Notes under the pieces: model-generated
Seen by the model: the letters and a program-made list of their open reading frames with translations, nothing else
Databases searched by the model: none
Told to the model about the DNA's origin: nothing
DNA from: a virus
Virus record (IMG/VR): IMGVR_UViG_3300044641_005189
Location: 1-28,060 of that record
Direction: 5' to 3' (one strand)
DNA length: 28,060 bases
Program-made: the position numbers and the translations under genes
Part shown: in pieces, positions 16,809-22,619 of the stretch
How the letters are laid out: each line of letters begins with the position of its first letter
Numbering within the stretch: the first letter of the stretch is position 1

Positions 16809-17380
16809 GCCTTTAATTCAGCCACGGGTTCGCTTACAACCACTTCCACGGCCTCCCGACGGCCCTTCAGCAAAGCCTTTGCTTCCTCAATCGCCTTTAC
16901 CGCATCCGCCAAGCTCACCGCTTTTGCCCCTTGGTGCTCCACAATCATCTTGTTCCCCCCATCCGTAGCCAGGATGTGCTTGTCCGTAAAGATGCCGTAA
17001 CTCAGCGCCAAATCCCGCAAAGGCGTAGCCGCCAGCATGTCCGGGTCATCGCTCATCATTGCCATCTTGTCCATCGCCAGCATTCGCGTCCCCTCCGCTA
17101 GCTCCAACGCATCCTCCGCAATCACCTCCCGCCTCCGACGAATCAAATCCGCATGCGTCGTCCGAATCCGACACAACGCATTCCAATCAATCTTAAACTT
17201 CTCCTTGATCCACTTTGTACTCTTCCCTTCCGCCAACGCCTCCACAATCTGCACCGCTTTCCCCGGCTTCTTGTACTCCAAAAGCATCTTGTTCTTCTCC
17301 CCCACCTCCTGCACGGATGCCGCAGCCTCCTTTCTCAACTGCGCCCTAACAGCCCGCTTTTCTTCCTCCGTTTGCTCCAT
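16805..17380 (-). CDS. terS: Terminase small subunit-like, 191 aa
   Basis: The ATG at 17380 (MEQTEEEKRAVRAQ) has AGGAAG six bases upstream; an in-frame start 21 codons earlier would run into the control region. The N-terminal half is charged and helical, with a helix-turn-helix-like part (ALAEGKSTKWIKEKFKIDW). The middle carries helical LIRRRREVIAEDALELAEG and MDKMAMMSDD, and the C-terminus is AVEVVVSEPVAELKA. Position directly before terL, with an overlapping stop/start, and the N-terminal DNA-binding helices identify a small terminase that recognises the packaging site. It is the first gene of the late operon. Confidence 0.8.
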   Translation of the reverse strand: MEQTEEEKRAVRAQLRKEAAASVQEVGEKNKMLLEYKKPGKAVQIVEALAEGKSTKWIKEKFKIDWNALCRIRTTHADLIRRRREVIAEDALELAEGTRMLAMDKMAMMSDDPDMLAATPLRDLALSYGIFTDKHILATDGGNKMIVEHQGAKAVSLADAVKAIEEAKALLKGRREAVEVVVSEPVAELKA

Positions 17381-17457
17381 CCTCCACTTCCTGACGCCCC
17401 CCAATCTGACTGTCAAGCCTATTGGGTAAAATTCCCCAACCATTTCAATCTACAAAC

Positions 17458-17480
17458 TATTTCAACATTTATTGAAAATA
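17458..17480. promoter_or_regulatory. AT-rich dyad, operator candidate
   Basis: TTTCAA (17460-17465) and TTGAAA (17472-17477) form an inverted repeat with six bases between, flanked by A/T. A further TTTCAA lies at 17443-17448, seventeen bases before. This cluster in the AT-rich part of the divergent region is what a repressor site or promoter would look like. The protein that would bind it is unknown. Confidence 0.35.
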
Positions 17481-17520
17481 ATGCTTGACGACCTACCCAC
17501 TTTCCCCCCATCCATAATGA

Positions 17521-17540
17521 GCCCCCCGCTTTGAGGGGGC
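17521..17540. repeat. GC-rich hairpin
   Basis: GCCCCC (17521-17526) and GGGGGC (17535-17540) form a strong six-pair stem with an eight-base loop. No T-run follows on either strand, so it is not a standard intrinsic terminator. It may mark a protein-binding or packaging site, or insulate the two modules. Confidence 0.45.
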
Positions 17541-17587
17541 GAATGGGCTTGCCCAATAGCCGCCCAAGTGGTGTCCCCCTTTACCCC

Positions 17588-17619
17588 AATTTTTAAAAAT
17601 ACATCTTCAAATTTTTAAA
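17588..17619. repeat. Pair of AT-rich direct repeats, 22-bp period
   Basis: The ten-mer AATTTTTAAA occurs at 17588-17597 and again at 17610-17619, exactly 22 bases apart, or about two helical turns, so both copies would lie on one face of the DNA. The flanks are C-rich. The arrangement suggests an operator pair or an easily melted replication element. Confidence 0.4.
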
Positions 17620-17673
17620 CCTACCCCCGGGAAGAATCCCAATAATCTTCCCAGCCTGGCCCGACGATGCCCC

Positions 17674-17918
17674 CCCCCTGCCCTTGGCGTAGCCATTATC
17701 TCTCGTCCGAAGTCGAAGACTTCGAGCTGAGGCCGCTAGGCCGAAGCGTGACATCGGAGCCAAAGGGGCGGCGCCAGTAGCGGCACAACTGTGAATGAGT
17801 GTGAGGCCACGGGGACGCCCCAGAGCGCGTGGGCGAAGCATGGGGGGCGTGGGATGGATTCCGGGAGCCCTTGGCATTACTTGAGTGAGCTTATCTGTTT
17901 CCAAGGGATGGCAGGGGG
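17674..17918. repeat. Long-range imperfect inverted repeat
   Basis: CCCCCTGCCCTTGG at 17674-17687 is the reverse complement of CCAAGG...GCAGGGGG at 17901-17918, which carries a four-base insert (GATG). The arms enclose about 213 bases that hold two smaller hairpins. It could form a cruciform or RNA fold, or mark two oppositely oriented binding sites. Confidence 0.4.
17708..17724. repeat. Perfect hairpin CGAAGTC-GAA-GACTTCG
   Basis: A seven-pair perfect stem with a three-base GAA loop. A second small hairpin follows directly (GGCC-GCTA-GGCC, 17731-17742). Together they form a compact structured segment in the middle of the divergent region. No T-run follows. Confidence 0.45.
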
Positions 17919-17920
17919 AA

Positions 17921-17938
17921 CTAGGGTGAAGGCCCTAG
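17921..17938. repeat. Inverted repeat CTAGGG/CCCTAG
   Basis: CTAGGG (17921-17926) and CCCTAG (17933-17938) form a perfect dyad around TGAAGG. It lies about 110 bases before the first early gene, a good position for an operator of a rightward promoter, or for a hairpin in the early leader. Confidence 0.4.
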
Positions 17939-18022
17939 GTGAAATATGAGGGTTTCTCCCAGCTAGTATTTTATCCTGCGTCTGGTAAAGTGTGCGTGTC
18001 GGGGCGAGGTGATCCGGCGATT

Positions 18023-18036
18023 AACACTGAAACAAA
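18023..18036 (+). repeat. 14-nt leader repeat, copy 1
   Basis: AACACTGAAACAAA occurs here, eleven bases before the first early start codon, and again at 18815-18828, fifteen bases before the DUF7227-like start. In both it is followed by an A/G-rich ribosome site (AAAGGAA or AAGGAA) and ACATGAA. It is therefore a shared translation leader. Confidence 0.7.
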
Positions 18037-18046
18037 GGAAACTAAC

Positions 18047-18253
18047 ATGAACTTGCAAGAAATCAAATCCGCAGTCGAATCCGGAAAAGTGGTTTGTTGG
18101 GGAAACAGAGGGTATAAGGTAATCAAAGACAATACCGGGCAATGGCTGGTGCGTTGCGAATGGAATGGGTATTGTTTCGGGCTTTACTACGGCAAGACCG
18201 ATACGTTGAACGGCAAAGAAAGCGAGTTTTTCGTTCAGGAGGTGGCTCCGTGA
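18047..18253 (+). CDS. Small early phage protein, 68 aa
   Basis: I start at the ATG at 18047 (MNLQEIKSAVESGKVV), which has AAAGGAA nine bases upstream. The product continues CWGNRGYKVIKDNTGQWLV, CEWNGYCFGLYYG and TLNGKESEFF. This resembles a family of small unknown proteins in enterobacterial and other phages: IKxAVxxGKxVxW, YxVIKDxxGQWL, TLNGKExxFF. It is the first gene of the early module, behind a conserved leader. The C-terminus QEVAP is encoded by the bases that also form GGAGG, the ribosome site of the next gene. Role unknown. Confidence 0.75.
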   Translation: MNLQEIKSAVESGKVVCWGNRGYKVIKDNTGQWLVRCEWNGYCFGLYYGKTDTLNGKESEFFVQEVAP

Positions 18254-18804
18254 GAGTCTTAATCGCTTGCGAATACAGCGGGACGGTACGGGACGCATTT
18301 TCGGCCCGAGGGCATGACGCTTGGTCTTGCGACCTGCTTCCGTCAGAAAAGCCCGGAAATCACGTCCAAAGGGACGTTACGAGCCTGCTAGGTGACGGAT
18401 GGGATCTGTTGATTGCTCATCCGCCTTGCACTCACTTGGCCGTGTCGGGTGCCCGTTGGTTCCCTGCTAAGCGTGCGAGCGGGGAGCAACAGGCCGCGCT
18501 GGACTTTGTCCGCCTGCTTTTAGGCGCTCCGATTGCGCGCATAGCCTTGGAAAACCCTGTCAGTATCATTAGCTCCTATATACGGAAGCCCGATCAAATC
18601 GTGCAGCCTTGGCAATTTGGACATGGCGAGACTAAAGCGACGTGCCTATGGCTTAAAAACCTGCCTAAGCTTGTGCCCACTAACGTAGTCGAGGGCAGAG
18701 AGGCAAGGGTGTATAAGATGCCGCCAAGTGCGGACAGGTGGAAAGAGCGAAGCCGCACGTTTCAGGGGATAGCGGACGCAATGGCGGAGCAGTGGTCTTT
18801 TTGA
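18250..18804 (+). CDS. DNA cytosine methyltransferase-like protein, 184 aa
   Basis: The GTG at 18250 overlaps the upstream stop (GTGA) and is served by GGAGG. Motifs: an AdoMet-site-like start VLIACEYSGTVRDAF (3-17), Asp28 after a strand (SCDLLPSE), the PC motif HPPC (57-60) with THLAVSGARWF, and ENP (101-103) with VSIISS. Then come IRKPDQIVQPWQFGH and ATCLWLKNLP, and finally MPPSADRWKERSRTFQGIAD. HPPC and ENP correspond to motifs IV and VI of C5-cytosine methyltransferases. At 184 residues it lacks room for the usual target-recognition domain, so the real reaction or specificity is uncertain. It may protect phage DNA or take part in base modification. Confidence 0.75.
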   Translation: MRVLIACEYSGTVRDAFSARGHDAWSCDLLPSEKPGNHVQRDVTSLLGDGWDLLIAHPPCTHLAVSGARWFPAKRASGEQQAALDFVRLLLGAPIARIALENPVSIISSYIRKPDQIVQPWQFGHGETKATCLWLKNLPKLVPTNVVEGREARVYKMPPSADRWKERSRTFQGIADAMAEQWSF

Positions 18805-18814
18805 ACAACACAGC

Positions 18815-18828
18815 AACACTGAAACAAA
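18815..18828 (+). repeat. 14-nt leader repeat, copy 2
   Basis: Exact second copy of AACACTGAAACAAA (first at 18023-18036), again just before a ribosome site and ACATGAA. A weaker relative (AAC, AAACAAGG, GACATGAA) precedes the gene at 19623. These leaders look like a reused early expression element. Confidence 0.65.
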
Positions 18829-18842
18829 CAAGGAATACGAAC

Positions 18843-19532
18843 ATGAAATTGAATCTCTTATCAGTGGGCGCCGACGCCAAGACTAGCAAAGGCGAACAAT
18901 TCGGCTGGCGCACTGCTATTCTCTATTTGGCTCCGGCGCAGATGGCGGGGCGCGGTGAAGTTTGCCCGAATCGATCTGCGGGATGCACCCTTGCATGTCT
19001 TTATTCGGCAGGCCGGGGCGCTTTTGCCAACGTGAAATCGGCCCGGATTCGCAAGACCCGGCTTTTCTTTGATTCGTTTCCTGTGTTTAAGGCTCAACTC
19101 ATCGCGGACATCGCTACGTTTGTTATGCACTGCGAAAAGGAAGGGAAGCAAGCTTGCGTTCGCTTGAACGGCACAAGTGACATATCGTGGGAGCGCCTTG
19201 GCATTTTAGATCAATTCCCCAAAGTGCAGTTTTACGACTACACTAAGAGCCCTATTCGTGCGCTGCAGGCAGCAAAAGGAGCGTTGCCAGCGAATTATGA
19301 CCTGACCTTTTCCCGGTCTGAAGTGAACGAAGCGCAAGCAATCGACGTGCTAAGGGCTGGCGGAAATGTCGCGGTCGTTTTCGCTTCGGATTTGCCGGCA
19401 ATTTGGGCTGGTTTTCCCGTCATTGACGGCGATGTTTCGGATTTGCGCTTCCTAGATCGCAAAGGTGTGGTCGTTGGCCTGAAGGCGAAAGGCCAGGGCA
19501 AGAAAGACGAAAGCGGATTTGTGGTTGGTTGA
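18843..19532 (+). CDS. DUF7227 / GP88-like Cys-containing protein, 229 aa
   Basis: I start at the ATG at 18843 (MKLNLLSVGADAKTSKG), with AAGGAA upstream and the repeated leader. Features: an LYLAPAQMAGRGEVCPN segment, a Cys cluster CPNRSAGCTLACLYSAGRG, KSARIRKTRLFFDSFPVF, RLNGTSDISWERLGI, and KVQFYDYTKSPIRAL. The layout (small signature, CPxxxxGCxxxC, then RxxKT and RLNGTSD) is that of the phage GP88/DUF7227 group, a possible metal-binding fold of unknown function. It stands directly before the hammerhead ribozyme, whose outer stem may use its stop codon region. Confidence 0.75.
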   Translation: MKLNLLSVGADAKTSKGEQFGWRTAILYLAPAQMAGRGEVCPNRSAGCTLACLYSAGRGAFANVKSARIRKTRLFFDSFPVFKAQLIADIATFVMHCEKEGKQACVRLNGTSDISWERLGILDQFPKVQFYDYTKSPIRALQAAKGALPANYDLTFSRSEVNEAQAIDVLRAGGNVAVVFASDLPAIWAGFPVIDGDVSDLRFLDRKGVVVGLKAKGQGKKDESGFVVG

Positions 19533-19534
19533 AA

Positions 19535-19589
19535 GGACGAAACCGGCAGCGGTGCCGGTCCGCCCGTATTTGCGGGCGCTGATGAGTCC
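19535..19589 (+). ncRNA. Type II hammerhead self-cleaving ribozyme
   Basis: All core parts are present in circular order. Stem II arms are GGAC (19535-19538) and GTCC (19586-19589), open to the transcript. GAAA follows at 19539-19542. Stem III is CCGGCA / TGCCGG (19543-19548, 19553-19558) with loop GCGG. The cleavage-site U and C are at 19559-19560. Stem I is CGCCCG / CGGGCG (19561-19566, 19573-19578) with loop TATTTG. The invariant CTGATGA is at 19579-19585. An open stem II defines type II. Cleavage is expected after 19560. It lies between the stop of the DUF7227-like gene (19532) and the gene at 19623. An outer TTGAA/TTCAA pairing (19529-19533, 19597-19601) may extend stem II. Confidence 0.93.
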
Positions 19590-19622
19590 AGATTGATTCA
19601 AACTAGTAAACAAGGCAAAGAC

Positions 19623-19931
19623 ATGAACACAAAGATTGATTCGGCATTGCTTGAACGGGCGCAAAGCATTTTGACAAGGAAAGGGGCCAGATCACTTGCA
19701 ACGGCTTGCCTTAGCCTAGCAGCAAAACGGATTTGCGGACTTTCAATTCAGGACTTGCCCGATTTGCCCTGCGGCATGTACTTTCGCGACCAATGGCAAG
19801 AAACGTGGGAAGGGGACGGCCTGAATGTTGGCAACCTTGCCAGTGCAATGGACGACGCGAATGATTGCGTGCGCTCTATTTTGGCTGAGGAGGGATTCGC
19901 TTTTTGTGATCGCGAAGGGAATCAAACATGA
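19623..19931 (+). CDS. Unknown early protein, 102 aa
   Basis: The ATG at 19623 (MNTKIDSALLERAQSIL) lies 62 bases after the ribozyme cleavage site and has AAGG nearby; an in-frame ATG ten codons earlier is less likely. The protein has KGARSLATACLSLAAKRICG, DLPDLPCGMYFRDQW, ETWEGDGLNVGN and a C-terminus FAFCDREGNQT. It is acidic with no membrane segment. I do not recognise a family. It is the first gene on the processed downstream mRNA, and its stop overlaps the next start as ATGA. Confidence 0.6.
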   Translation: MNTKIDSALLERAQSILTRKGARSLATACLSLAAKRICGLSIQDLPDLPCGMYFRDQWQETWEGDGLNVGNLASAMDDANDCVRSILAEEGFAFCDREGNQT

Positions 19932-20101
19932 AACACAATACACTTAGTACAGAGGAAATTCGCCAACGCATGGGCGCTGACGCCAGCACCGAGGAGGCGG
20001 AACGCATGATCGGGCTTCTGTCTGCCCGTGGAATCGCCGATCCGGCCGACGTCTCGGATGAGCAATGGTTTAATTTGGTAGCTGACGCCATCAGCCCATG
20101 A
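19928..20101 (+). CDS. Small acidic protein, 57 aa
   Basis: Starts MKHNTLSTEEIRQRMGADAS and ends EQWFNLVADAISP. The ATG overlaps the upstream stop and has AAGGGA before it; its own stop overlaps the next ATG (CCATGA). Helical and acidic, with two short segments (EEAERMIGLLSARGI, DPADVSDEQWF). Unknown function, supported by coupling at both ends. Confidence 0.55.
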   Translation: MKHNTLSTEEIRQRMGADASTEEAERMIGLLSARGIADPADVSDEQWFNLVADAISP

Positions 20102-20211
20102 AACGACACAACGCATTCCCCTCTGTTCTCTCCGCTCTATTCCATGCCGCGCTTTACATCGGCATTTGCTACGTGTTCGCGCTGGTGCTGCTGGGCTTTA
20201 TCACGCCATGA
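20098..20211 (+). CDS. Single-span membrane micro-protein, 37 aa
   Basis: Begins MKRHNAFPSVLSAL; the rest is a long hydrophobic helix (LYIGICYVFALVLLGFI) ending ITP. It overlaps neighbours as ATGA at both ends but has no separate ribosome site, so it would be read by coupling. Tiny membrane proteins in early operons can act in superinfection exclusion or as holin-like parts; no specific evidence here. Confidence 0.5.
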   Translation: MKRHNAFPSVLSALFHAALYIGICYVFALVLLGFITP

Positions 20212-20342
20212 ATACGTTTCTCATCATCTGCGGCATGGCCCTACTTGCCTTTGGCGTGCTCGTGTTGGGCGTTGCGCTCATCAGCCGCAAGGCTATGCCA
20301 CCACAACCAGAACAGACAGACAAGGGAGAATCCAACCCATGA
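20208..20342 (+). CDS. Single-span membrane micro-protein, 44 aa
   Basis: Begins MNTFLIICGMALLAFG, continues VLVLGVALI as one N-terminal membrane helix, then a polar tail (SRKAMPPQPEQTDKGESNP). The stop overlaps the next ATG. The tail codons include GGGAG, which serves as ribosome site of the following gene. Paired with the preceding membrane micro-protein. Unknown role. Confidence 0.5.
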   Translation: MNTFLIICGMALLAFGVLVLGVALISRKAMPPQPEQTDKGESNP

Positions 20343-20530
20343 AAAAACCAATACAGAAGCCCGAGCCAGGCTCACCACTTGGCGAAAGCTTTACGGACAT
20401 TTACAACGGCCTTTGCCAGCGGGGCTGGCCAATGGACATTGCATGGCGCGAAGCATTAGCCCGCGTCCAATGGTTAGAGAATCACGAACAGAGAGAACAG
20501 GAAACCAAACAGGAGGAAAAGAGCACATGA
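20339..20530 (+). CDS. Small early protein, 63 aa
   Basis: ATG at 20339 with GGGAG upstream gives MKKPIQKPEPGSPLGESF, TDIYNGLCQRGWPMDIAWRE and ALARVQWLENHEQREQETKQ, ending EEKST. A longer frame upstream is not used because the two membrane micro-genes occupy that stretch. Charged helical C-terminus. Its last codons carry GGAGG for the next gene. Not recognised. Confidence 0.6.
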   Translation: MKKPIQKPEPGSPLGESFTDIYNGLCQRGWPMDIAWREALARVQWLENHEQREQETKQEEKST

Positions 20531-20703
20531 ATATAGATAAATTACTAAGCACGCCGCCTCAAGAAATTGCCCGGCTTTACAGAGATGCCGTGTCTCGCCA
20601 GCGCCGGGCACCTATTGCCGCGCAATGGCTATTTGGTGCAGAAATTAAGCGCCTTAAGGATGCGTTTTACATCGCCTCAGAAGAACGGAGGCTTTTTCGA
20701 TGA
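20527..20703 (+). CDS. Small basic helical protein, 58 aa
   Basis: Starts MNIDKLLSTPPQEIARL, followed by YRDAVSRQRRAPIAAQWLF and AEIKRLKDAFYIASEERRLF. Mostly helical and basic, so nucleic-acid binding is possible. Preceded by GGAGGA and overlapping ATGA junctions at both ends. Not recognised. Confidence 0.55.
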   Translation: MNIDKLLSTPPQEIARLYRDAVSRQRRAPIAAQWLFGAEIKRLKDAFYIASEERRLFR

Positions 20704-20990
20704 AAACAGACGATTCAACGCCGCTTAAGCCAGATACGCGAGACTTTGGTTTTTCCCTCCGCGCGCCCTTTTTAATCAATGCAGAAGAATGCACGATTGA
20801 AGCCCTCTGCGCCTTCGCCCTAGCCTGTCGCCCTGTGGTTAAGTTATCGCCGCCAGAAATTGAGATAGAACGTCGTTTGGTGAACTGGGGATACCTTTCC
20901 CAAAGGCACAAAACAGCTAACGGCGAAGAGTTTGTTGGGTCAATGCCGGTGGATGGTATGCCGAAATTATCTTTTAGGGGCAGCACATGA
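20700..20990 (+). CDS. Unknown early protein, 96 aa
   Basis: Begins MKTDDSTPLKPDTRDFGF, with INAEECTIEALCAFALACRP in the middle and KLSPPEIEIERRLVNWGYL, then GSMPVDGMPKLSFRGST. The middle helix and the PPEIEIERRLVNWGYL part suggest a small alpha/beta fold, possibly with a helix-turn-helix. GGAGG precedes the start. Immediately upstream of the beta-helix gene, overlapping by four bases. Function unknown. Confidence 0.55.
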   Translation: MKTDDSTPLKPDTRDFGFSLRAPFLINAEECTIEALCAFALACRPVVKLSPPEIEIERRLVNWGYLSQRHKTANGEEFVGSMPVDGMPKLSFRGST

Positions 20991-22096
20991 ACATATTTCG
21001 ACCACAAGACTTTGGAGCCAAGGCCAACGGATCCAACGATGACACAACGGCTGTTTCCTCGGCCCTATCGGCAGCAATGGGCCGCGATGGCTGCGTGGAG
21101 TTTCCGCCTGGCACATATCGCATAACCGAAAGCATGGTGCGCTTGGTGGGCAATCATAGCCTCAGCCTGCGTGGCTACGGGCCGAACGTGTCTCGGCTGC
21201 TATTCGAGAATTGCGATGGGTTCACGTTCCTGATGGAGCAGGACGGAATCCATCAGCCTTATGGGCTCGACATACAGGGCCTTTCCTTCAACGCAGGGGC
21301 AGGCCAATGCGGCAGGGGGCTCAAGATCAGCATGGGCCAGCCAACAGCCTCAAACGAGCACGGCGGGTGTCCGCTGAGGCTGCGGGATGTCGAAGTGCGA
21401 TCAAATGCGCATAGCTACTGGCGCGAAGGCATCGAAATTGAAGGGGTTTGGAATCCTAAGCTTGAGGACGTGTTCGTTTCCGGTGGCTCCTACGGTGGCG
21501 ACTGGGCAAAGATGACCGGGGCCGGCGTCAAATTGCGTGGCATGTGCGTCAATGCCCACTTGTCCAACGTTCGTTGCAACTTTTGGGCAACAGGGCTCCA
21601 GGCGCACGCCGAGAAATACAACACCGAGGGGCTGTTTTGTTCAAATTGCAGCATGGTAGCCGTAAAGCGTGGCGTTTGGCTCCGGGGCGATCCCTACGTG
21701 GGCGCGGGGCGGATTCACACGCTGCAATGGCAGGGTGGAATGATCGAAAATAGGTTTGGCGGGGTCACAGGAGGGCTTGCGGCCTTCCACCTCGAACACA
21801 CGCACGGGGTGTCGATCATGGGTTGCCAAATGATACCCGAAACCATGAATTGCTTGGAGGCATCGTATGGTGTCATCGCCCAAAACTGCCGAAACGTGCA
21901 GGTGCAAGGCTGCGAAATCAACGCATATCACAACGGAGTGTTGACAACGGATGTTTGTAGTGGTTTTAACATCATCGGGAATAACTTCCCTTACAATACA
22001 AGCCCCGTTACGTTCGGTCCCGGCACCTATTCCAGCCAAGCAAAAAACAACTTACAAGGGCAGGCCGGGGCCGTTCCCGACACAATCGTAGTATAA
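20987..22096 (+). CDS. Right-handed beta-helix protein, depolymerase-like, 369 aa
   Basis: The N-terminus has the pectate-lyase-3 phrase RPQDFGAKANGSNDDTTAV, then GCVEFPPGTYRITESMVRL and GYGPNVSRLLFEN, and repeated Asn/Gly/Cys-rich rungs (GLDIQGLSFNAG, LSNVRCNFWATGLQ, NVQVQGCEINAYHNG, GFNIIGNNFPYN). Such proteins are tail-spikes or capsule depolymerases. There is no signal peptide and no fibre-anchor domain. It lies in the early rightward module, away from all other structural genes. It may be a soluble depolymerase, an acquired cargo gene, or a structural gene made early. The ribosome site AGGGG precedes the ATG. Confidence 0.8.
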   Translation: MNIFRPQDFGAKANGSNDDTTAVSSALSAAMGRDGCVEFPPGTYRITESMVRLVGNHSLSLRGYGPNVSRLLFENCDGFTFLMEQDGIHQPYGLDIQGLSFNAGAGQCGRGLKISMGQPTASNEHGGCPLRLRDVEVRSNAHSYWREGIEIEGVWNPKLEDVFVSGGSYGGDWAKMTGAGVKLRGMCVNAHLSNVRCNFWATGLQAHAEKYNTEGLFCSNCSMVAVKRGVWLRGDPYVGAGRIHTLQWQGGMIENRFGGVTGGLAAFHLEHTHGVSIMGCQMIPETMNCLEASYGVIAQNCRNVQVQGCEINAYHNGVLTTDVCSGFNIIGNNFPYNTSPVTFGPGTYSSQAKNNLQGQAGAVPDTIVV

Positions 22097-22111
22097 CCCC
22101 AAAGGACTAAC

Positions 22112-22324
22112 ATGAAAAACACATACACAGCCGTTGCATTGGTCATTGCGACTCTGCTGCTAGCAGGTTGCGGCGAGGCTCAGAACATGGGAAACAAGCA
22201 CTCTCCCGGCCTGCGGGAGACCAGAGACGGTATTAAGTACAGGCTCGTCAAAATTGAGGGGCGAACCTTTGTTGCAACGCAAACCTATAACGGAAACTGG
22301 ACCTTTGCGGGGCCGATTGACTAA
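22112..22324 (+). CDS. Small lipoprotein, 70 aa
   Basis: Signal MKNTYTAVALVIATLLLAGC with lipobox LAGC (Cys at residue 20), then a polar mature part: GLRETRDGIKYRLVKIEG, RTFVATQTYNGNWTFAGPID. The AAAGGA ribosome site is nine bases before the ATG. Phage-encoded envelope lipoproteins are often made early to block superinfection; this is a context-based guess. Residues after the signal form one small beta-sheet-like unit. No spanin partner is adjacent. Confidence 0.7.
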   Translation: MKNTYTAVALVIATLLLAGCGEAQNMGNKHSPGLRETRDGIKYRLVKIEGRTFVATQTYNGNWTFAGPID

Positions 22325-22325
22325 C

Positions 22326-22619
22326 ATGAACCCATACCAAAGAGAATTGAGCGATTGCGCGGCAAAGGATAGCGCCGCCAACATCATCAACGGTTTTCTC
22401 AACCGTTTCGCGGCGCCGACGTGCATTGAACAGGCTTTAGTCGTGTCGTCGGCTAACGCATGGCTAGAAGCCTATGAGGCCGACGATTTCCGCTCGCCTG
22501 AGCAAAAAGCCGACAAGAGCTATTTCCCAGTTGATCCCACTTCGGCGTTAAGCCGATTTCACAACAAAACCAAAACGATACCCAAAACCATACCGATTAA
22601 ACATCATGCCCATCGCTAA
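22326..22619 (+). CDS. NAWLEA-motif protein A, 97 aa
   Basis: I choose the ATG at 22326 (MNPYQRELSDCAAKDSAAN), one base after the lipoprotein stop. Core: LVVSSANAWLEAYEADDFRS, then a basic tail rich in Thr, Ile and His (KTIPKTIPIKHHAHR). The phrase NAWLEA...DD-RSP recurs in the gene at 23272, so the two are paralogues on either side of the SSB-like gene. The 3' end overlaps the SSB-like start. Function unknown. Confidence 0.6.
   Translation: MNPYQRELSDCAAKDSAANIINGFLNRFAAPTCIEQALVVSSANAWLEAYEADDFRSPEQKADKSYFPVDPTSALSRFHNKTKTIPKTIPIKHHAHR

Larger units (their letters stand above)
17381..18046. other. Divergent non-coding control region
   Basis: A stretch of 666 bases separates the leftward late module from the rightward early module. 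No convincing gene is present: the only long frame (minus, 17593-17904) is Pro/Arg-rich and lacks a ribosome site. The region starts with an AT-rich patch (about 17440-17485) and then becomes strongly C-rich on the left and G-rich on the right, with many hairpins, direct repeats and dyads. It probably holds promoters for both modules, operators and possibly the packaging or replication site. Confidence 0.7.

Noticed and set aside
17485-17518. TTGACG ... CATAAT as a rightward promoter
   Set aside because: The spacer is 22 bases, too long for a sigma-70 promoter.
17702-17746. Hammerhead-like echo: hairpin, CTGA, GGCC-GCTA-GGCC, GAA
   Set aside because: The segment resembles stem I, part of CTGATGA, stem II and GAAA, but CTGA runs straight into the stem (TGA of the core missing) and GAAG replaces GAAA. 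Core residues needed for catalysis are absent.
17593-17904. Minus-strand ORF of 103 codons in the divergent region
   Set aside because: Pro/Arg/Gly-rich, no ribosome site, crosses several hairpins and the AT-rich repeat pair; no protein-like pattern. Better explained as non-coding.
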